A DNA stretch of 64,000 nucleotides from Oharaeibacter diazotrophicus (GTDB taxonomy: Bacteria > Pseudomonadota > Alphaproteobacteria > Rhizobiales > Pleomorphomonadaceae), in NCBI RefSeq assembly GCF_004362745.1, contig NZ_SNXY01000006.1:1736001-1800000 (forward strand), in the 5' to 3' direction. A program made the position numbers and the translations under genes. Of the stretch, positions 36,916-45,689 are shown piece after piece. The notes beneath the pieces are model-generated. The model was not told the DNA's origin and did no database searches. It worked only from the letters and a program-made list of their open reading frames with translations. Numbering within the stretch: the stretch's first letter is position 1; each line of letters opens with the position of its first letter.

Positions 36916-37744
36916 CCTGATCGTCGCCACCGGCGTCGAGGTCGTCTACGGCGCCCGCCGCGGCCTGTTCGGCGACCGGCCCGGCACCCGCGTCCTGCAC
37001 GGCGTCGACGTCCGCGTCGGCCGCGGCGAGACCGTCGGCATCGTCGGCGAGAGCGGTTCGGGCAAGACCACGCTCGGCCGCGCCCTGATCCGCCTCGTCG
37101 AGCCCTCGGCCGGCCGCGTCGTCTTCGACGGCACCGACGTCACGCACATGGGCGAGGACGCGCTCCGGCCGCTGCGCCGGCGCATGCAGATGATCTTCCA
37201 GGACCCGATGGCCTGCCTCAACCCGCGGCACACCATCCGGCGCATCCTCGAGGGCCCGCTCCGCCTGCACGGCCTCGCCACCGACGCGATTTCCGCCGGC
37301 CGGCGCGTCGCCGCCATGCTCGACAAGGTCGGCCTGCCGCAGGCGGTGCTGGAGCGCCATCCCCACGAACTCTCCGGCGGCCAGCGCCAGCGCGTCGGCA
37401 TCGCGCGCGCCGCGGTGCTGGAGCCCGATTTCGTGCTCGCCGACGAGATCGTCTCCGGCCTCGACGTCTCCACCCAGGCCCAGGTGCTGCGCCTGCTCAA
37501 GGACCTCTCGGCCGACATGGGCCTCTCCATGGCCTTCATCAGCCACGACCTCTCCGTCGTCCGCGCCGTCTGCGACCGCGTCTACGTGATGCGCCACGGC
37601 GTGATCGTCGAGGAGGGCCGCTGCGAGGAGCTGTTCGCCGCGCCGAAGGCCCCCTACACCCGCGCGCTGATCGACGCCGTGCCGCTGCCCGAGATCGACC
37701 CGGGCTGGCTCGATCGCCGCACCGACTTCGAGGACGCCGCCTGA
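36905..37744 (+). CDS. ABC importer ATPase, DppF-type (system 1)
   Basis: A 279-residue ATPase with Walker A GESGSGKTT (50-58), Q-loop IFQDPMACLNPRH, signature [10 protein letters not shown] (about 157-166), Walker B FVLADEIVSGLD (about 178-189; the usual Pro after Asp-Glu is replaced by Ile) and APYTRALIDAVP near the end. It is the last core gene of the importer. The VOC gene follows 131 bp later on the same strand. Confidence 0.92.
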   Translation: MAADLIVATGVEVVYGARRGLFGDRPGTRVLHGVDVRVGRGETVGIVGESGSGKTTLGRALIRLVEPSAGRVVFDGTDVTHMGEDALRPLRRRMQMIFQDPMACLNPRHTIRRILEGPLRLHGLATDAISAGRRVAAMLDKVGLPQAVLERHPHELSGGQRQRVGIARAAVLEPDFVLADEIVSGLDVSTQAQVLRLLKDLSADMGLSMAFISHDLSVVRAVCDRVYVMRHGVIVEEGRCEELFAAPKAPYTRALIDAVPLPEIDPGWLDRRTDFEDAA

Positions 37745-37875
37745 CCCGGACGGTCGGCGGCGGAACGGACGACATCCACGACACCGGCACCGGGGCCGCG
37801 GGCCTCCGGCGCGACGGGACGGCTTCGCGTCGCCCCGACGGATCGCCCGCGTCTCGCCGAGGAGGACGACCACCG

Positions 37876-38472
37876 ATGCCCCGTACCAGCCTGCCCCTCG
37901 CCGCCGCGCTCGTCGCGGCCCTGTCGCTGCCCGCCGCCGCCGAGGGCATCCCCGGCATGCGCGGCCACGACCACACCGGCGTCACCGTGCCGGACATGAA
38001 GGAGGCGGTGTCCTTCTTCGTCGACGTGGTCGGCTGCAAGAAGGCGATGACCTTCGGGCCGTTCGCCGACGACAAGGGCACCTTCATGACCGACGCCCTC
38101 GGCGTCGACGCCAAGGCGGTGATCGAGGAGATCACGCTGGTGCGCTGCGGCTACGGCTCCAACATCGAGCTGTTCAAGTACACCGCGCCCGACCAGACTA
38201 CGCTGAAGCAGAAGAACAGCGACGTCGGCGCCTTCCACGTCGCCTTCTACGTCGACGACGTCGCCGCGGCGAAGGCCTACCTCGAGTCCAAGGGCGTCGC
38301 GACGCGCCTCGGCCCGATCCCGGTCGACCAGGGCCCGGCGGCCGGCCAGACCATCCTCTACTTCCAGGCGCCTTGGGGCATGCAGCTCGAGGCGATCAGC
38401 TATCCGAAGGGCATGGCCTACGAACAGGGGGCGGAGACGGTGCTGTGGAGCCCGAAGGACCCCGCGAAGTGA
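37876..38472 (+). CDS. Exported VOC-family protein (glyoxalase/bleomycin-resistance fold)
   Basis: A 198-residue protein with a Sec signal peptide (1-22, cleavage AAA-EG). A vicinal-oxygen-chelate domain follows, with two beta-alpha-beta modules: HDHTGVTVPDMKEAVSFFVD (about 35-54) and FHVAFYVDDVAAAKAYLES (about 120-138). Likely metal ligands are H37, H121 and a late glutamate (QLEAISY). A periplasmic location is unusual for this family. It has a GAGGAGGA ribosome site. It lies between the importer and a cupin gene and may process the imported compound; no reaction can be assigned. Confidence 0.78.
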   Translation: MPRTSLPLAAALVAALSLPAAAEGIPGMRGHDHTGVTVPDMKEAVSFFVDVVGCKKAMTFGPFADDKGTFMTDALGVDAKAVIEEITLVRCGYGSNIELFKYTAPDQTTLKQKNSDVGAFHVAFYVDDVAAAKAYLESKGVATRLGPIPVDQGPAAGQTILYFQAPWGMQLEAISYPKGMAYEQGAETVLWSPKDPAK

Positions 38473-38501
38473 TAACGTCTCGCCATAGGGAGGACAGGAC
38501 G

Positions 38502-38951
38502 ATGGCGGATCTCGAGAAGGGCATCACCCGCGACGGCGAGGGCTTCGCCGGCACCGAATGGAACATCCTCGGGCAGGTCTATTTCCCGAAGGCGAGCTGC
38601 GACAGCACCTTCGCCTTCGAGACCAATAGCGAGCCCGGCCAGTTCGTGCCGGTGCACGTGCACCCGACCCAGGACGAGTTCATCCTGGTTCAGGAGGGCG
38701 AACTCGACCTGAAACTCGACGGCGTCTGGACCAAGGCGCGCGCCGGCGACCTCGTGCGCATGCCGCGCGGCATCCCGCACGGCTACTTCAACAAGGGCGA
38801 CGTCCCCGCCCGCGCCCTGTTCTGGGTCTCGCCGGCCGGCAAGCTCGAAGATCTGTTCCGCGCCCTCGACAAGCTCTCGGACATCCCGGAGATCATCCGC
38901 CTCTCCGCCGAGCACGACGTCGACTTCCTCCCCGAGGAAGCCAACGCCTGA
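38502..38951 (+). CDS. Cupin-domain protein
   Basis: A 149-residue single-domain cupin. Motif 1 is PVHVHPTQDEFILVQEGEL (about 49-67, with HxH and Glu metal ligands) and motif 2 is GDLVRMPRGIPHGYFN (about 80-95, His ligand). A C-terminal helical tail follows. A strong AGGGAGGA ribosome site sits 30 bp behind the VOC gene, so the two are probably one transcript with the importer. Cupins of this kind include dioxygenases, isomerases and binding proteins; the substrate is unknown. A hairpin follows before the convergent thioesterase gene. Confidence 0.85.
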   Translation: MADLEKGITRDGEGFAGTEWNILGQVYFPKASCDSTFAFETNSEPGQFVPVHVHPTQDEFILVQEGELDLKLDGVWTKARAGDLVRMPRGIPHGYFNKGDVPARALFWVSPAGKLEDLFRALDKLSDIPEIIRLSAEHDVDFLPEEANA

Positions 38952-38973
38952 CGGCGCGAAGCACGGACGAAGA

Positions 38974-39005
38974 CCGCGGGGCACCCGGAGACGGCAGCCC
39001 CGCGG
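38974..39005. terminator. Hairpin between convergent cupin and thioesterase genes
   Basis: CCGCGGGGC (38974-38982) pairs perfectly with GCCCCGCGG (38997-39005) around a 14-nt loop, 23 bp after the cupin stop codon and just before the end of the convergent gene. Terminator-like for both. Confidence 0.45.
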
Positions 39006-39014
39006 GCGTGCGCC

Positions 39015-39476
39015 TCAACCCGCCGTTTCGGCGCGGTAGCGCTCGAGCGCGGCGCGCAGGTCGTCCGGGATCGCGATTGCCTTGTGTTCGACGAGGTCGG
39101 TGCACACCACCACGAGACGGCCGCGCAGCGCCTCGCGGCCGTCCTTCAGCGCGTGCAGCGTCAGCGCGAAGGAGGCGCCGCCGATCCGCGTCAGCACCAC
39201 CGCCACCTCCATCTCGTCGCCCATGAAGCCGGGCGACAGGAAGTCGGCGCTGGCGTGGGCGTAGCCGAGGCCGACGCGGCGGTCACGCATGTAGGCGTGG
39301 TAGTCGAGCCCGAGCCTCGCCGGGTACCAGTCCTCGACCACGCCGTTGAAAATGTCGAAGTAGTTCGGCGTGTAGACGATGCCCGCGGGGTCGCAGTGCC
39401 CCCAGCGGATCTTCACCGTCGTCCGCCACAGCGCCGGATGCAGCGTCCCGGCCTCGATGCGCTCGATCTTCGACAT
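39015..39476 (-). CDS. Hot-dog-fold acyl-CoA thioesterase (4-hydroxybenzoyl-CoA type)
   Basis: A 153-residue protein of the 4HBT family: TTVKIRWGHCDPAGIVYTPNYFDIFN (about 19-44) with the catalytic aspartate in CDPAGIVY. It should hydrolyse aromatic or arylacetyl-CoA esters. In aminobenzoyl-CoA and other aryl-CoA clusters such enzymes rescue dead-end thioesters; here it could release indoleacetate from IorAB product. Stands alone on the minus strand, with no strong ribosome site seen. Confidence 0.88.
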   Translation of the reverse strand: MSKIERIEAGTLHPALWRTTVKIRWGHCDPAGIVYTPNYFDIFNGVVEDWYPARLGLDYHAYMRDRRVGLGYAHASADFLSPGFMGDEMEVAVVLTRIGGASFALTLHALKDGREALRGRLVVVCTDLVEHKAIAIPDDLRAALERYRAETAG

Positions 39477-39887
39477 GTCCCGCCCCGGAAACCGGCCGTT
39501 TCTCCGCGGCCGCGTGGCGCGGACCTTTGGCAGAACCCGCCCCGAAACTCAACCGGCCGCTTGGTCGAAGCGGCGGGGATCGGCGGTCATCCCTGCGGCG
39601 TCGGTTCGATTTGCCTTCCGCCGGCGGGCATGCGGCTGCCAGGGCGTTCTCCGACCAAGCTGCAAGACTTGGTCGATGAGAGAATGCTGGAGCATATCGA
39701 ATCTGGTGCGGTATCTCGTCGACCGGACGATTCCGTCAGGTCGGAAGGCGCTCCAGGTGACGCGGTACCCACGGACTGCCGGGTCGCCGGGGCGCGACGC
39801 ATCCTCGCGACCGCCGCGACCGACGCCGAGGGCATCGCGGCGCGACCGCCCCGTCGCCGGGGCATCGGGCCGGCACGGAGAGGGACG
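39477..39887. other. Intergenic region with atypical composition
   Basis: The 411 bp between the divergent thioesterase and methyltransferase genes. The section 39655-39740 is less GC-rich than its surroundings (for example GAGAGAATGCTGGAGCATAT). No gene with a credible start or codon pattern is seen; promoters for both flanking genes should lie here. Confidence 0.4.
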
Positions 39888-40613
39888 ATGATCGCTGGAG
39901 CAACATTCCTCAGGCGGATCGCCGAGGTCCTGGCGCGGGGCCGGATGGTCAGGCGCCGACTGCCCAACGGGGTCGCCATCTACGTCACGCCGGACAGCCA
40001 ACTCGGCTACCTCAGGTCCCGTCTGGACGATCGGATGCTGCGGATCGCGTGGGAGACCGTGACGCCGTCGTCGGTCGTCTGGGACATCGGCGCCAACTGC
40101 GGCGTGTTCGCCTTCGGCTGCGCAGGGGCCCGCAGCATCGTCGCCGTCGAGCCGGATCCGTTTCTCTGCCATGTGGTGCAGCGCTCGATGGCCCTGAACG
40201 GCGTCGCGGTGAAACTGGTCGCCGCCGCGGCGGCTTCGGCGGTCGGCCTCGCCGAGTTCTCGATCGCTGCGCGCGGGCGGGCCTCGAACCATCTGACGCG
40301 CGTGGGCGGGCGCAGTCAGGCGGGCGGCGAGCGCGCGCGCATCCTGGTCCCGACGATCACCTTGGACGGGCTCCTGGACGTCTCCGCTCCGCCGACGCTC
40401 CTCAAGATCGACGTCGAAGGCGCCGAGGTCGACGTGTTGCGCGGCGCCCGCCGCGTGCTGTCCGAAGCGAGACCGGCGATCCACCTCGAGGTCGATCAGT
40501 CCACGGAGAGCGACTGCAGGGCCATCCTCGAGGCCGCCGACTACGACACCACCGCCCTCGACGAGATGAACTGGTTCTGCGTCCCGCGCCGACGCCTCAC
40601 CGCCGCCGCCTGA
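39888..40613 (+). CDS. FkbM-family methyltransferase
   Basis: A 241-residue S-adenosylmethionine-dependent methyltransferase. SAM motif I is VVWDIGANCGVFAFGCA (about 63-79), then IVAVEPDPFLCHVV (about 85-98). The FkbM-type acidic segment LLKIDVEGAEVDVLRGARR (about 167-185) and HLEV follow. Such enzymes O-methylate sugars or small molecules. A GGAGAGGG ribosome site supports the ATG at 39888. It overlaps the convergent araC gene by 17 bp and has no obvious tie to the indolic genes, so it may be an unrelated insertion. Confidence 0.85.
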   Translation: MIAGATFLRRIAEVLARGRMVRRRLPNGVAIYVTPDSQLGYLRSRLDDRMLRIAWETVTPSSVVWDIGANCGVFAFGCAGARSIVAVEPDPFLCHVVQRSMALNGVAVKLVAAAAASAVGLAEFSIAARGRASNHLTRVGGRSQAGGERARILVPTITLDGLLDVSAPPTLLKIDVEGAEVDVLRGARRVLSEARPAIHLEVDQSTESDCRAILEAADYDTTALDEMNWFCVPRRRLTAAA

Positions 40614-41580
40614 GCGTCTCCGACGGGCTCTCGCCGAAGCGCTCCCGATAGGCGGCCGCCGCGCGGCCGAGGTGGCCGAAGCCGGCCGCGAAGGCGATGT
40701 CGGCGACCAGCGCCGGGCCGTCGGGGTCGAGCAGGCCCGCGCGCAGGCGCTCGAGCCGGGCGGCCTGCAGTGCCTCGGTGATCGTGTGTCCGCGCGCCCG
40801 CCGGAATGCGTCCTGGAGCGAGCGCAGGCAGACGCCCGCCGCGGCGGCGACGTCTGCGGTCGAGATCGCCCGGCCCGCGTTCTCGGCGATGAACGCCTCG
40901 GCGCGGCGCACCGCGGCCGGCGCCGGAGCGGCCGTCGGGCGGGCCAGCACGTCGGTGCGGTCGTGCCGCAGCCCGGCCAGCATCAGCGTCGTCACCCCGT
41001 CGCGCAGCGTGGCGAGATAGGCGGCCGGCAGCCGGGCGCCGGCGTCGGCAGCCGCCAGCAGCGCCGCCGCCTGCCGTTGCAGCGCCATGCCGACGGGACC
41101 GTCGAGGTCGACTGCGGTGTCGAAGGCCGGCGCCGCGGCCGGCCGGTCGGCGAGCGCACCGTAGCGCGCGGCCATCGCTTCGCGCTCCACCAGCACGATC
41201 AGCTTCTCGCAGCCGGCCTGCCAGGTCATCCGCGTCGCCAGCATCGGCGACAGCACGGAGGCCGTCCGCCCCGCCTCGGCCTCGGCGACCCGCGTACCGC
41301 AGCGCACCCGCGCCCGGCCCTTCAGCGGAATCTGCAGCAGATAGAAACGCGCGAGTTCGCCGGGGTCGATCTCCACCGTCGCGCCGTAGGCGACGTAGTT
41401 GACCGAGAAGTCGCCGAAGGTCGCGGCGTGGTGGCGGGCGTGGAAGCCCTCGGCGCGCCGCTCCAGCGGGCTCAGGAAATGCGGACAGAAGATCCGCCCG
41501 ATCGCCTCGCGCGCCTCGTCGGGCCGGCGCGTGTCGACGACGGCGTTGCGGGCGAGCGGCAGGTCGGGCGTCGGCGTCAT
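40597..41580 (-). CDS. AraC-family transcriptional activator
   Basis: A 327-residue regulator. The N-terminal ligand domain (about 30-205) is of the AraC_binding_2 type, with FSVNYVAYGATVEIDPGELA and FYLLQIPLKGRARV. The C-terminal double helix-turn-helix (about 228-327) includes ISTADVAAAAGVCLRSLQDAF and IAFAAGFGHLGRAAAAYRERFGESPSE. It is divergent from the flavin reductase/SDR/oxygenase operon. AraC-type activators of the same layout control indole and styrene-type oxygenase operons, so local activation is likely. Confidence 0.9.
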   Translation of the reverse strand: MTPTPDLPLARNAVVDTRRPDEAREAIGRIFCPHFLSPLERRAEGFHARHHAATFGDFSVNYVAYGATVEIDPGELARFYLLQIPLKGRARVRCGTRVAEAEAGRTASVLSPMLATRMTWQAGCEKLIVLVEREAMAARYGALADRPAAAPAFDTAVDLDGPVGMALQRQAAALLAAADAGARLPAAYLATLRDGVTTLMLAGLRHDRTDVLARPTAAPAPAAVRRAEAFIAENAGRAISTADVAAAAGVCLRSLQDAFRRARGHTITEALQAARLERLRAGLLDPDGPALVADIAFAAGFGHLGRAAAAYRERFGESPSETLRRRR

Positions 41581-41670
41581 CGCGACCCTCCTCGGATCCC
41601 CGCGCGAAGCGGACAGCCTCCCTCGCCGCGCGGATAGAACCGGCCGAAATCCGGCACCCTACTGATGATA

Positions 41671-41684
41671 GTTGAAACTTGAAC
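41671..41684 (+). promoter_or_regulatory. Putative operator before the flavin reductase gene
   Basis: GTTGAAACTTGAAC lies 19 bp upstream of the flavin reductase ATG in an AT-rich patch. Its reverse complement GTTCAAGTTTCAAC resembles the TTCAA-N4-TNNAA motifs at 9287, 18939 and (reversed) 31948. Binding is inferred; the protein could be the AraC regulator or a MarR. Confidence 0.4.
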
Positions 41685-41702
41685 GAAGAGGAAGCGTCGA
41701 CC

Positions 41703-42248
41703 ATGGACATCGCCGCCTCGAGGGACGCCTTCCGTACCGGCATGCGCCGCGTCGCCGGGGCCGTCACCATCGTCACCACCGCCGACGCCGCCGGCGAGCG
41801 CCGCGGCGCCACCGCCACCGCGGTCTGCTCGCTGACCGTCGACCCACCCGCCGTGATCGCCTGCATCGCCCGCGACAGCGCCGTCGGCCGAATGGCGCCG
41901 GAGAGCGGCATCTTCACCGTCAACGTCCTGACGGGCGACCAGCGCCCGGTCGCCGAGACCTTCGCCGGCCGCACCGGACACGTCGGCGACGAGCGCTTCG
42001 CCGTCGGCGACTGGACCGCCGGCGCCCTCGGCGCGCCGCGGCTCGCCGGCGCCGTCGCCGCCTTCGAATGCCGGCTCGAGAAGGCGGTCGAATTCGCCAC
42101 CCACGTCGTCCTGTTCGGCGCCGTCGTCGGCACCGTCCTCGGCCCGGCCGGGCTCGCGCCGCTCGTCTACGTCGACGGCCGCTTCGCCGGCGTCGCCGAT
42201 GCCGACGTCGACGCCGGATCCGGACAGCCGGACTCGCCGCGCGGATAG
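41703..42248 (+). CDS. Flavin reductase (StyB/IifD/HpaC-like)
   Basis: A 181-residue FMN-binding split-barrel protein: RRVAGAVTIVTTADAAGERRGATATAVCSLTVDPPAV (about 15-51) and a GGRHHP-equivalent region near the C-terminus. It reduces FAD or FMN with NADH and hands the free reduced flavin to the oxygenase encoded two genes downstream, completing a two-component monooxygenase. A GAAGAGGAAG ribosome site precedes the ATG. First gene of a three-gene operon that includes an SDR. Confidence 0.88.
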   Translation: MDIAASRDAFRTGMRRVAGAVTIVTTADAAGERRGATATAVCSLTVDPPAVIACIARDSAVGRMAPESGIFTVNVLTGDQRPVAETFAGRTGHVGDERFAVGDWTAGALGAPRLAGAVAAFECRLEKAVEFATHVVLFGAVVGTVLGPAGLAPLVYVDGRFAGVADADVDAGSGQPDSPRG

Positions 42249-42308
42249 CGGGACGCCGCGGGCGCCCCGACCATCGGGGCATTCCGGATCGGGACGGGAG
42301 GATCTGAC

Positions 42309-43094
42309 ATGCGCGGACTCGAGGGCAGAACGGCGATCGTATCGGGCGGCGCCACGTTGATCGGCGAGGCCGTCGGCGCCACGCTCGCCGGCTACGGCAC
42401 CAATGTCGTGATCGCCGACGTCGACGTCGCCGCCGGCGAGGCCGCCGCGGCGAGGATCGGCCGCGGCGCCCGCTTCCTCGCCTGCGACGTCACCTCCGAC
42501 GCCGACGTCGCCGCCCTCGTCGCCGCCACCGTCGAGGCGACCGGCCGGCTCGACCATCTCGTCAACGTCGCCTGCACCTATCTCGACGACGGCGCCGACA
42601 CCAGCCGCGCCGATTGGCTGAAGGCGCTCGACGTCAACATCGTCGGCTCGGTGATGTTGATGCAGGCGGCCCGGCCGCATCTGAAGGCGAACCGCGGCGC
42701 CATCGTCAACTTCGGCTCGATCTCGGCGCGCGTCGCCCAGATCGGCCGCTGGGTCTACCCGGTCTCGAAGGCGGCGATCCTCCAACTCACCCGCAACCAG
42801 GCCATGGACCTCGCCCCCGACGGCATCCGCGTCAACGCGGTGTCGCCGGGCTGGACCTGGTCCAACATCATGCGCCAGCTGACCAACGACCGCCGCGAGA
42901 AGGCCGACGCCGTGGCGAAGCCCTTCCACCTCCTCGGCCGCGCCGGCGATCCCGCCGAGGTCGGCGAGGCCGTCGCCTTCCTGCTCTCCGACGCCGCTTC
43001 CTTCGTCACCGGCACCGACCTCGCGGTCGACGGCGGCTACGGCGCCATGGGCCCCGAGCGCGCCGACCCGGCCATCCCGCTCCTGATGGAGTGA
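42309..43094 (+). CDS. SDR-family dehydrogenase of the oxygenase operon
   Basis: A 261-residue short-chain dehydrogenase. The cofactor motif is a variant SGGATLIG (12-19), and NNAG is replaced by NVAC (88-91), both unusual. Catalytic YPVSK is near 155-159 and a GGYGAMGPERADPAIPL tail follows. SDRs are found with StyA-type oxygenases in indole operons (the IifB protein of the Acinetobacter iif operon oxidises cis-indole-2,3-dihydrodiol to 3-hydroxyindolin-2-one). A similar dihydrodiol or hydroxyindole dehydrogenase role is likely here. The gene lies 60 bp after the reductase gene with a GGGAGGA ribosome site. Confidence 0.85.
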   Translation: MRGLEGRTAIVSGGATLIGEAVGATLAGYGTNVVIADVDVAAGEAAAARIGRGARFLACDVTSDADVAALVAATVEATGRLDHLVNVACTYLDDGADTSRADWLKALDVNIVGSVMLMQAARPHLKANRGAIVNFGSISARVAQIGRWVYPVSKAAILQLTRNQAMDLAPDGIRVNAVSPGWTWSNIMRQLTNDRREKADAVAKPFHLLGRAGDPAEVGEAVAFLLSDAASFVTGTDLAVDGGYGAMGPERADPAIPLLME

Positions 43095-43168
43095 ACCACC
43101 CCTTCCGCCGCGACGGGCGCGCCAGAACCGCCCGCGTCGGCCTCTTCCAGAGAACCAGGGACACCCCG

Positions 43169-44401
43169 ATGACCAAGCGCAGCTTCACCATCGTCGGCGG
43201 CGGCCAGTCCGGGCTCCAGCTCGGCTGCGGCCTGCTCGACGCCGGCCACGACGTCCGCATCGTCCAGAACCGTACCGCCGAGGAGATCCACGGCGGCCGC
43301 GTCCTGTCCAGCCAGTGCATGTTCGGCGAGGCGCTCGTCAACGAGGCGGCCGTCGGCCTCGACTTCTGGACCGACACCTGCCCGACCGTCGACAGCATCA
43401 ACTTCTGCGTCCCCGCGCCCGACGGCGCCGGCAAGGCGATCGACTGGAACGGCAAGCTCGACCGCCCCGCCCGTAGCGTCGACCAGCGCGTCAAGATCCC
43501 CGCCTGGATGGCCGAGTTCGAGCGCCGCGGCGGCCGGCTCGACATCGCCGAGGCCGGCATTCCCGACCTCGAGGCCTACGCCCGCGACAGCGACCTCGTG
43601 ATCGTCGCCGCCGGCAAGGGCGACATCGCCCGTCTGTTCCCGCGCGACGCCGGCAAGTCGCCGTTCGACCGGCCGCAGCGCGCCCTGGCCCTCACCTACG
43701 TCACCGGCATGACGCCGCGGCCGGAGCACTCGGCGGTCTGCTTCAACCTGATCCCCGGCGTCGGCGAGTATTTCGTCTTCCCGGCGCTGACGACGTCCGG
43801 CCCTTGCGAGATCATGGTGTTCGAGGGCCTGCCCGGCGGCCCGATGGACTGCTGGCGCGACGTCCGTTCGCCGGCCGAGCATCTGGCGACCTCCAAGCGG
43901 ATCCTCGAAACCTTCCTGCCGTGGGAAGCCGAGCGCTGCCGCGCCATCGAGCTCACCGACGACAACGGCATCCTCGCCGGCGCCTTCGCGCCCACGGTGC
44001 GCGAACCGGTGGGCCGGCTGCCCTCGGGCGCGGTCGTGCTCGGCCTCGCCGACGCGGTCTGCCTCAACGACCCGATCACCGGCCAGGGCTCCAACAACGC
44101 GTCGAAGGCCGCCAAGATCTACCTCGACGCCATCCTCGCCCACGGCGACCGCCCGTTCGACGCCGCCTTCATGCAGGCGACCTTCGACGCCTATTGGGCC
44201 TACGCGCAGTTCGTGGTCGGCTGGACCAACGCGCTCCTGCAGCCCCCGCCGCCGCACGTGCTCCGGATCATGGGCAGCGCCCAGGCCCACCCCGCCCTCG
44301 CCCGCCGCATCGCCAACGGCTTCGACGAACCGCGCGACCTCTTCCCCTGGTTCGCCGTCCCCGAGGAAGCCGACCGATACCTCGGCCAGCTCGCGGCGTG
44401 A
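43169..44401 (+). CDS. StyA-type flavoprotein monooxygenase (indole oxygenase-like)
   Basis: A 410-residue group E flavoprotein monooxygenase, the oxygenase partner of a free-flavin reductase. FAD motif FTIVGGGQSGLQLGCGLLDAG (6-26). The StyA-like substrate region is RVLSSQCMFGEALVNEAAVGLDFW, and the second FAD motif lies in VVLGLADAVCLNDPITGQGSNNA near 290-312. Family members epoxidise styrene or indole; the indole enzymes (IifC/IndA type) give indole-2,3-epoxide or dihydrodiol and indigo. With an SDR and reductase in the same operon, and isatin-hydrolase-like and aminobenzoyl-CoA genes nearby, indole is the preferred substrate (inference). Confidence 0.83.
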   Translation: MTKRSFTIVGGGQSGLQLGCGLLDAGHDVRIVQNRTAEEIHGGRVLSSQCMFGEALVNEAAVGLDFWTDTCPTVDSINFCVPAPDGAGKAIDWNGKLDRPARSVDQRVKIPAWMAEFERRGGRLDIAEAGIPDLEAYARDSDLVIVAAGKGDIARLFPRDAGKSPFDRPQRALALTYVTGMTPRPEHSAVCFNLIPGVGEYFVFPALTTSGPCEIMVFEGLPGGPMDCWRDVRSPAEHLATSKRILETFLPWEAERCRAIELTDDNGILAGAFAPTVREPVGRLPSGAVVLGLADAVCLNDPITGQGSNNASKAAKIYLDAILAHGDRPFDAAFMQATFDAYWAYAQFVVGWTNALLQPPPPHVLRIMGSAQAHPALARRIANGFDEPRDLFPWFAVPEEADRYLGQLAA

Positions 44402-44443
44402 AGGTGGCGTAGGGCGGCGGCGCCCCGGCCCGGCACCGCTGCT

Positions 44444-44596
44444 TTGACCCTCCCCTTGCGGGAGGGTCGGCGCAAAGCGCCGGGGAGGGTCGCCGGCTAC
44501 GGGCTCGACGCGGCATGTTGCGTTGCGGCGGTGGAAGCCACCCCACCCCGCCGACCTTCGGCCGTCGACCCTCCCCGCAAGGGGGAGGGTAGAATT
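44444..44596. repeat. Composite hairpin element B1 (inverted partner at 54202-54354)
   Basis: About 150 bp between convergent genes. Hairpin GACCCTCCCC...GGAGGGTC, a CGCAAAGCGCCGGGGAGGGTCG segment, a central CGGCTACGGGCTCGACGCGG, then CCACCCCACCCCGCCGACCT and a last hairpin ending GGGGGAGGGTAGAA. The element at 54202-54354 is the same sequence in reverse orientation with a strong match. Probably a terminator for both neighbours. Confidence 0.75.
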
Positions 44597-44634
44597 GTGG
44601 AGCGCCGACACCCGACGCCCCCGGCCCCGCCCCC

Positions 44635-45675
44635 TCAGGCCGCGAACAGCCCCGCGCGGTCGAGCCGCAGGAACGTCCGCGTCCCCACCGCCGGCGGGGT
44701 GAAGCCGGCCGGGGCGACGGCCTCGAGGTCGGCCTCCGCCCCGTCGAGCCGCACCGCGACCCGGCGCGACGATCCCGACCGGTGCAGCGACACCACCGTG
44801 CCCGGCAGGCCCTCGCCCTCGCGGGCGAAGGCGACGTTCTCCGGGCGCACGTAGAGCAGCCCGCGGCCGTCGGCGGCCCGCACCCCCGGCGCCAGCGGCA
44901 CCGGGTTGGTGCCGAGCCGGGCGACGCCGCCGCGGATCTCCACCGGAATCCGCGCCGCCTCGCCGATGAAGTCGAACACGAACGGGCTGGCCGGGCGGTC
45001 GTACACGTCCTCGGGGCTGCCGATCTGCTCGATGCGGCCGTTCGACATCACCACCACGCGGTCGGCGAGGTCGAGCGCCTCCTCCTGGTCGTGGGTGACG
45101 AACACCGTGGTGTGGCCGGTCTTGTCGTGGAGCTCGCGCAGCCAGCGCCGGAGTTCCTTGCGCACCTTGGCGTCGAGCGCGCCGAACGGTTCGTCGAGCA
45201 GCAGCACCTGCGGCTCGATCGCGAGCGCCCGGGCGAGCGCGACGCGCTGGCGCTGGCCGCCGGAGAGCTGGGTCGGGTAGCGCTTGCCGAACTCGCCGAG
45301 CTGGACGAGGTCGAGCAGCGTCGCGACGCGCTTGGCGATCTCGGCCTCCGCCGGCCGGGTCGCGCGCGGGCGGGCGCGCAGGCCGAAGCCGACGTTGTCG
45401 GCCACCGTCATGTGCTTGAACAGGGCGTAGTGCTGGAACACGAAGCCGACGTTGCGCTCGCGCACCGTCTTCAGGCTGGCGTCGACACCGCCGAACAGCA
45501 CCTGGCCGCGGGTCGGGAAGTCGAGCCCGGCGATGATGCGCAGCAGCGTGGTCTTGCCCGAACCGGACGGGCCGAGCAGCGCCAGCAGCTCCCCGGATGC
45601 GACCTCGAGGTCGACCGAGTGCAGCGCGGCGGCGGATCCGAAGTCCTTGGCGATCGAGCGGAGGTCGAGCTTCAT
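44635..45675 (-). CDS. cysA: Sulfate/thiosulfate importer ATPase CysA
   Basis: A 346-residue ATPase: Walker [10 protein letters not shown] (35-43), signature LSGGQRQRV (about 139-147), Walker [13 protein letters not shown] (about 158-169), H-loop [11 protein letters not shown]. The C-terminal TOBE-like domain (about 240-346) has [10 protein letters not shown], as in CysA. It ends the minus-strand operon sbp-cysT-cysW-cysA, and its start lies 14 bp behind cysW. A family-B hairpin separates it from the convergent oxygenase gene. Confidence 0.94.
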   Translation of the reverse strand: MKLDLRSIAKDFGSAAALHSVDLEVASGELLALLGPSGSGKTTLLRIIAGLDFPTRGQVLFGGVDASLKTVRERNVGFVFQHYALFKHMTVADNVGFGLRARPRATRPAEAEIAKRVATLLDLVQLGEFGKRYPTQLSGGQRQRVALARALAIEPQVLLLDEPFGALDAKVRKELRRWLRELHDKTGHTTVFVTHDQEEALDLADRVVVMSNGRIEQIGSPEDVYDRPASPFVFDFIGEAARIPVEIRGGVARLGTNPVPLAPGVRAADGRGLLYVRPENVAFAREGEGLPGTVVSLHRSGSSRRVAVRLDGAEADLEAVAPAGFTPPAVGTRTFLRLDRAGLFAA

Positions 45676-45689
45676 CGAAAGGGCTCCCG

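Noticed and set aside
39477-39887. Extra N-terminal coding region for the FkbM methyltransferase
   Set aside because: The frame is open far upstream but has no domain or ribosome site; the ATG at 39888 has a good site and gives the family length.
43169-44401. Lycopene cyclase or aromatic-ring hydroxylase of group A
   Set aside because: The substrate region and the adjacent free-flavin reductase fit the StyA-type two-component group E better.
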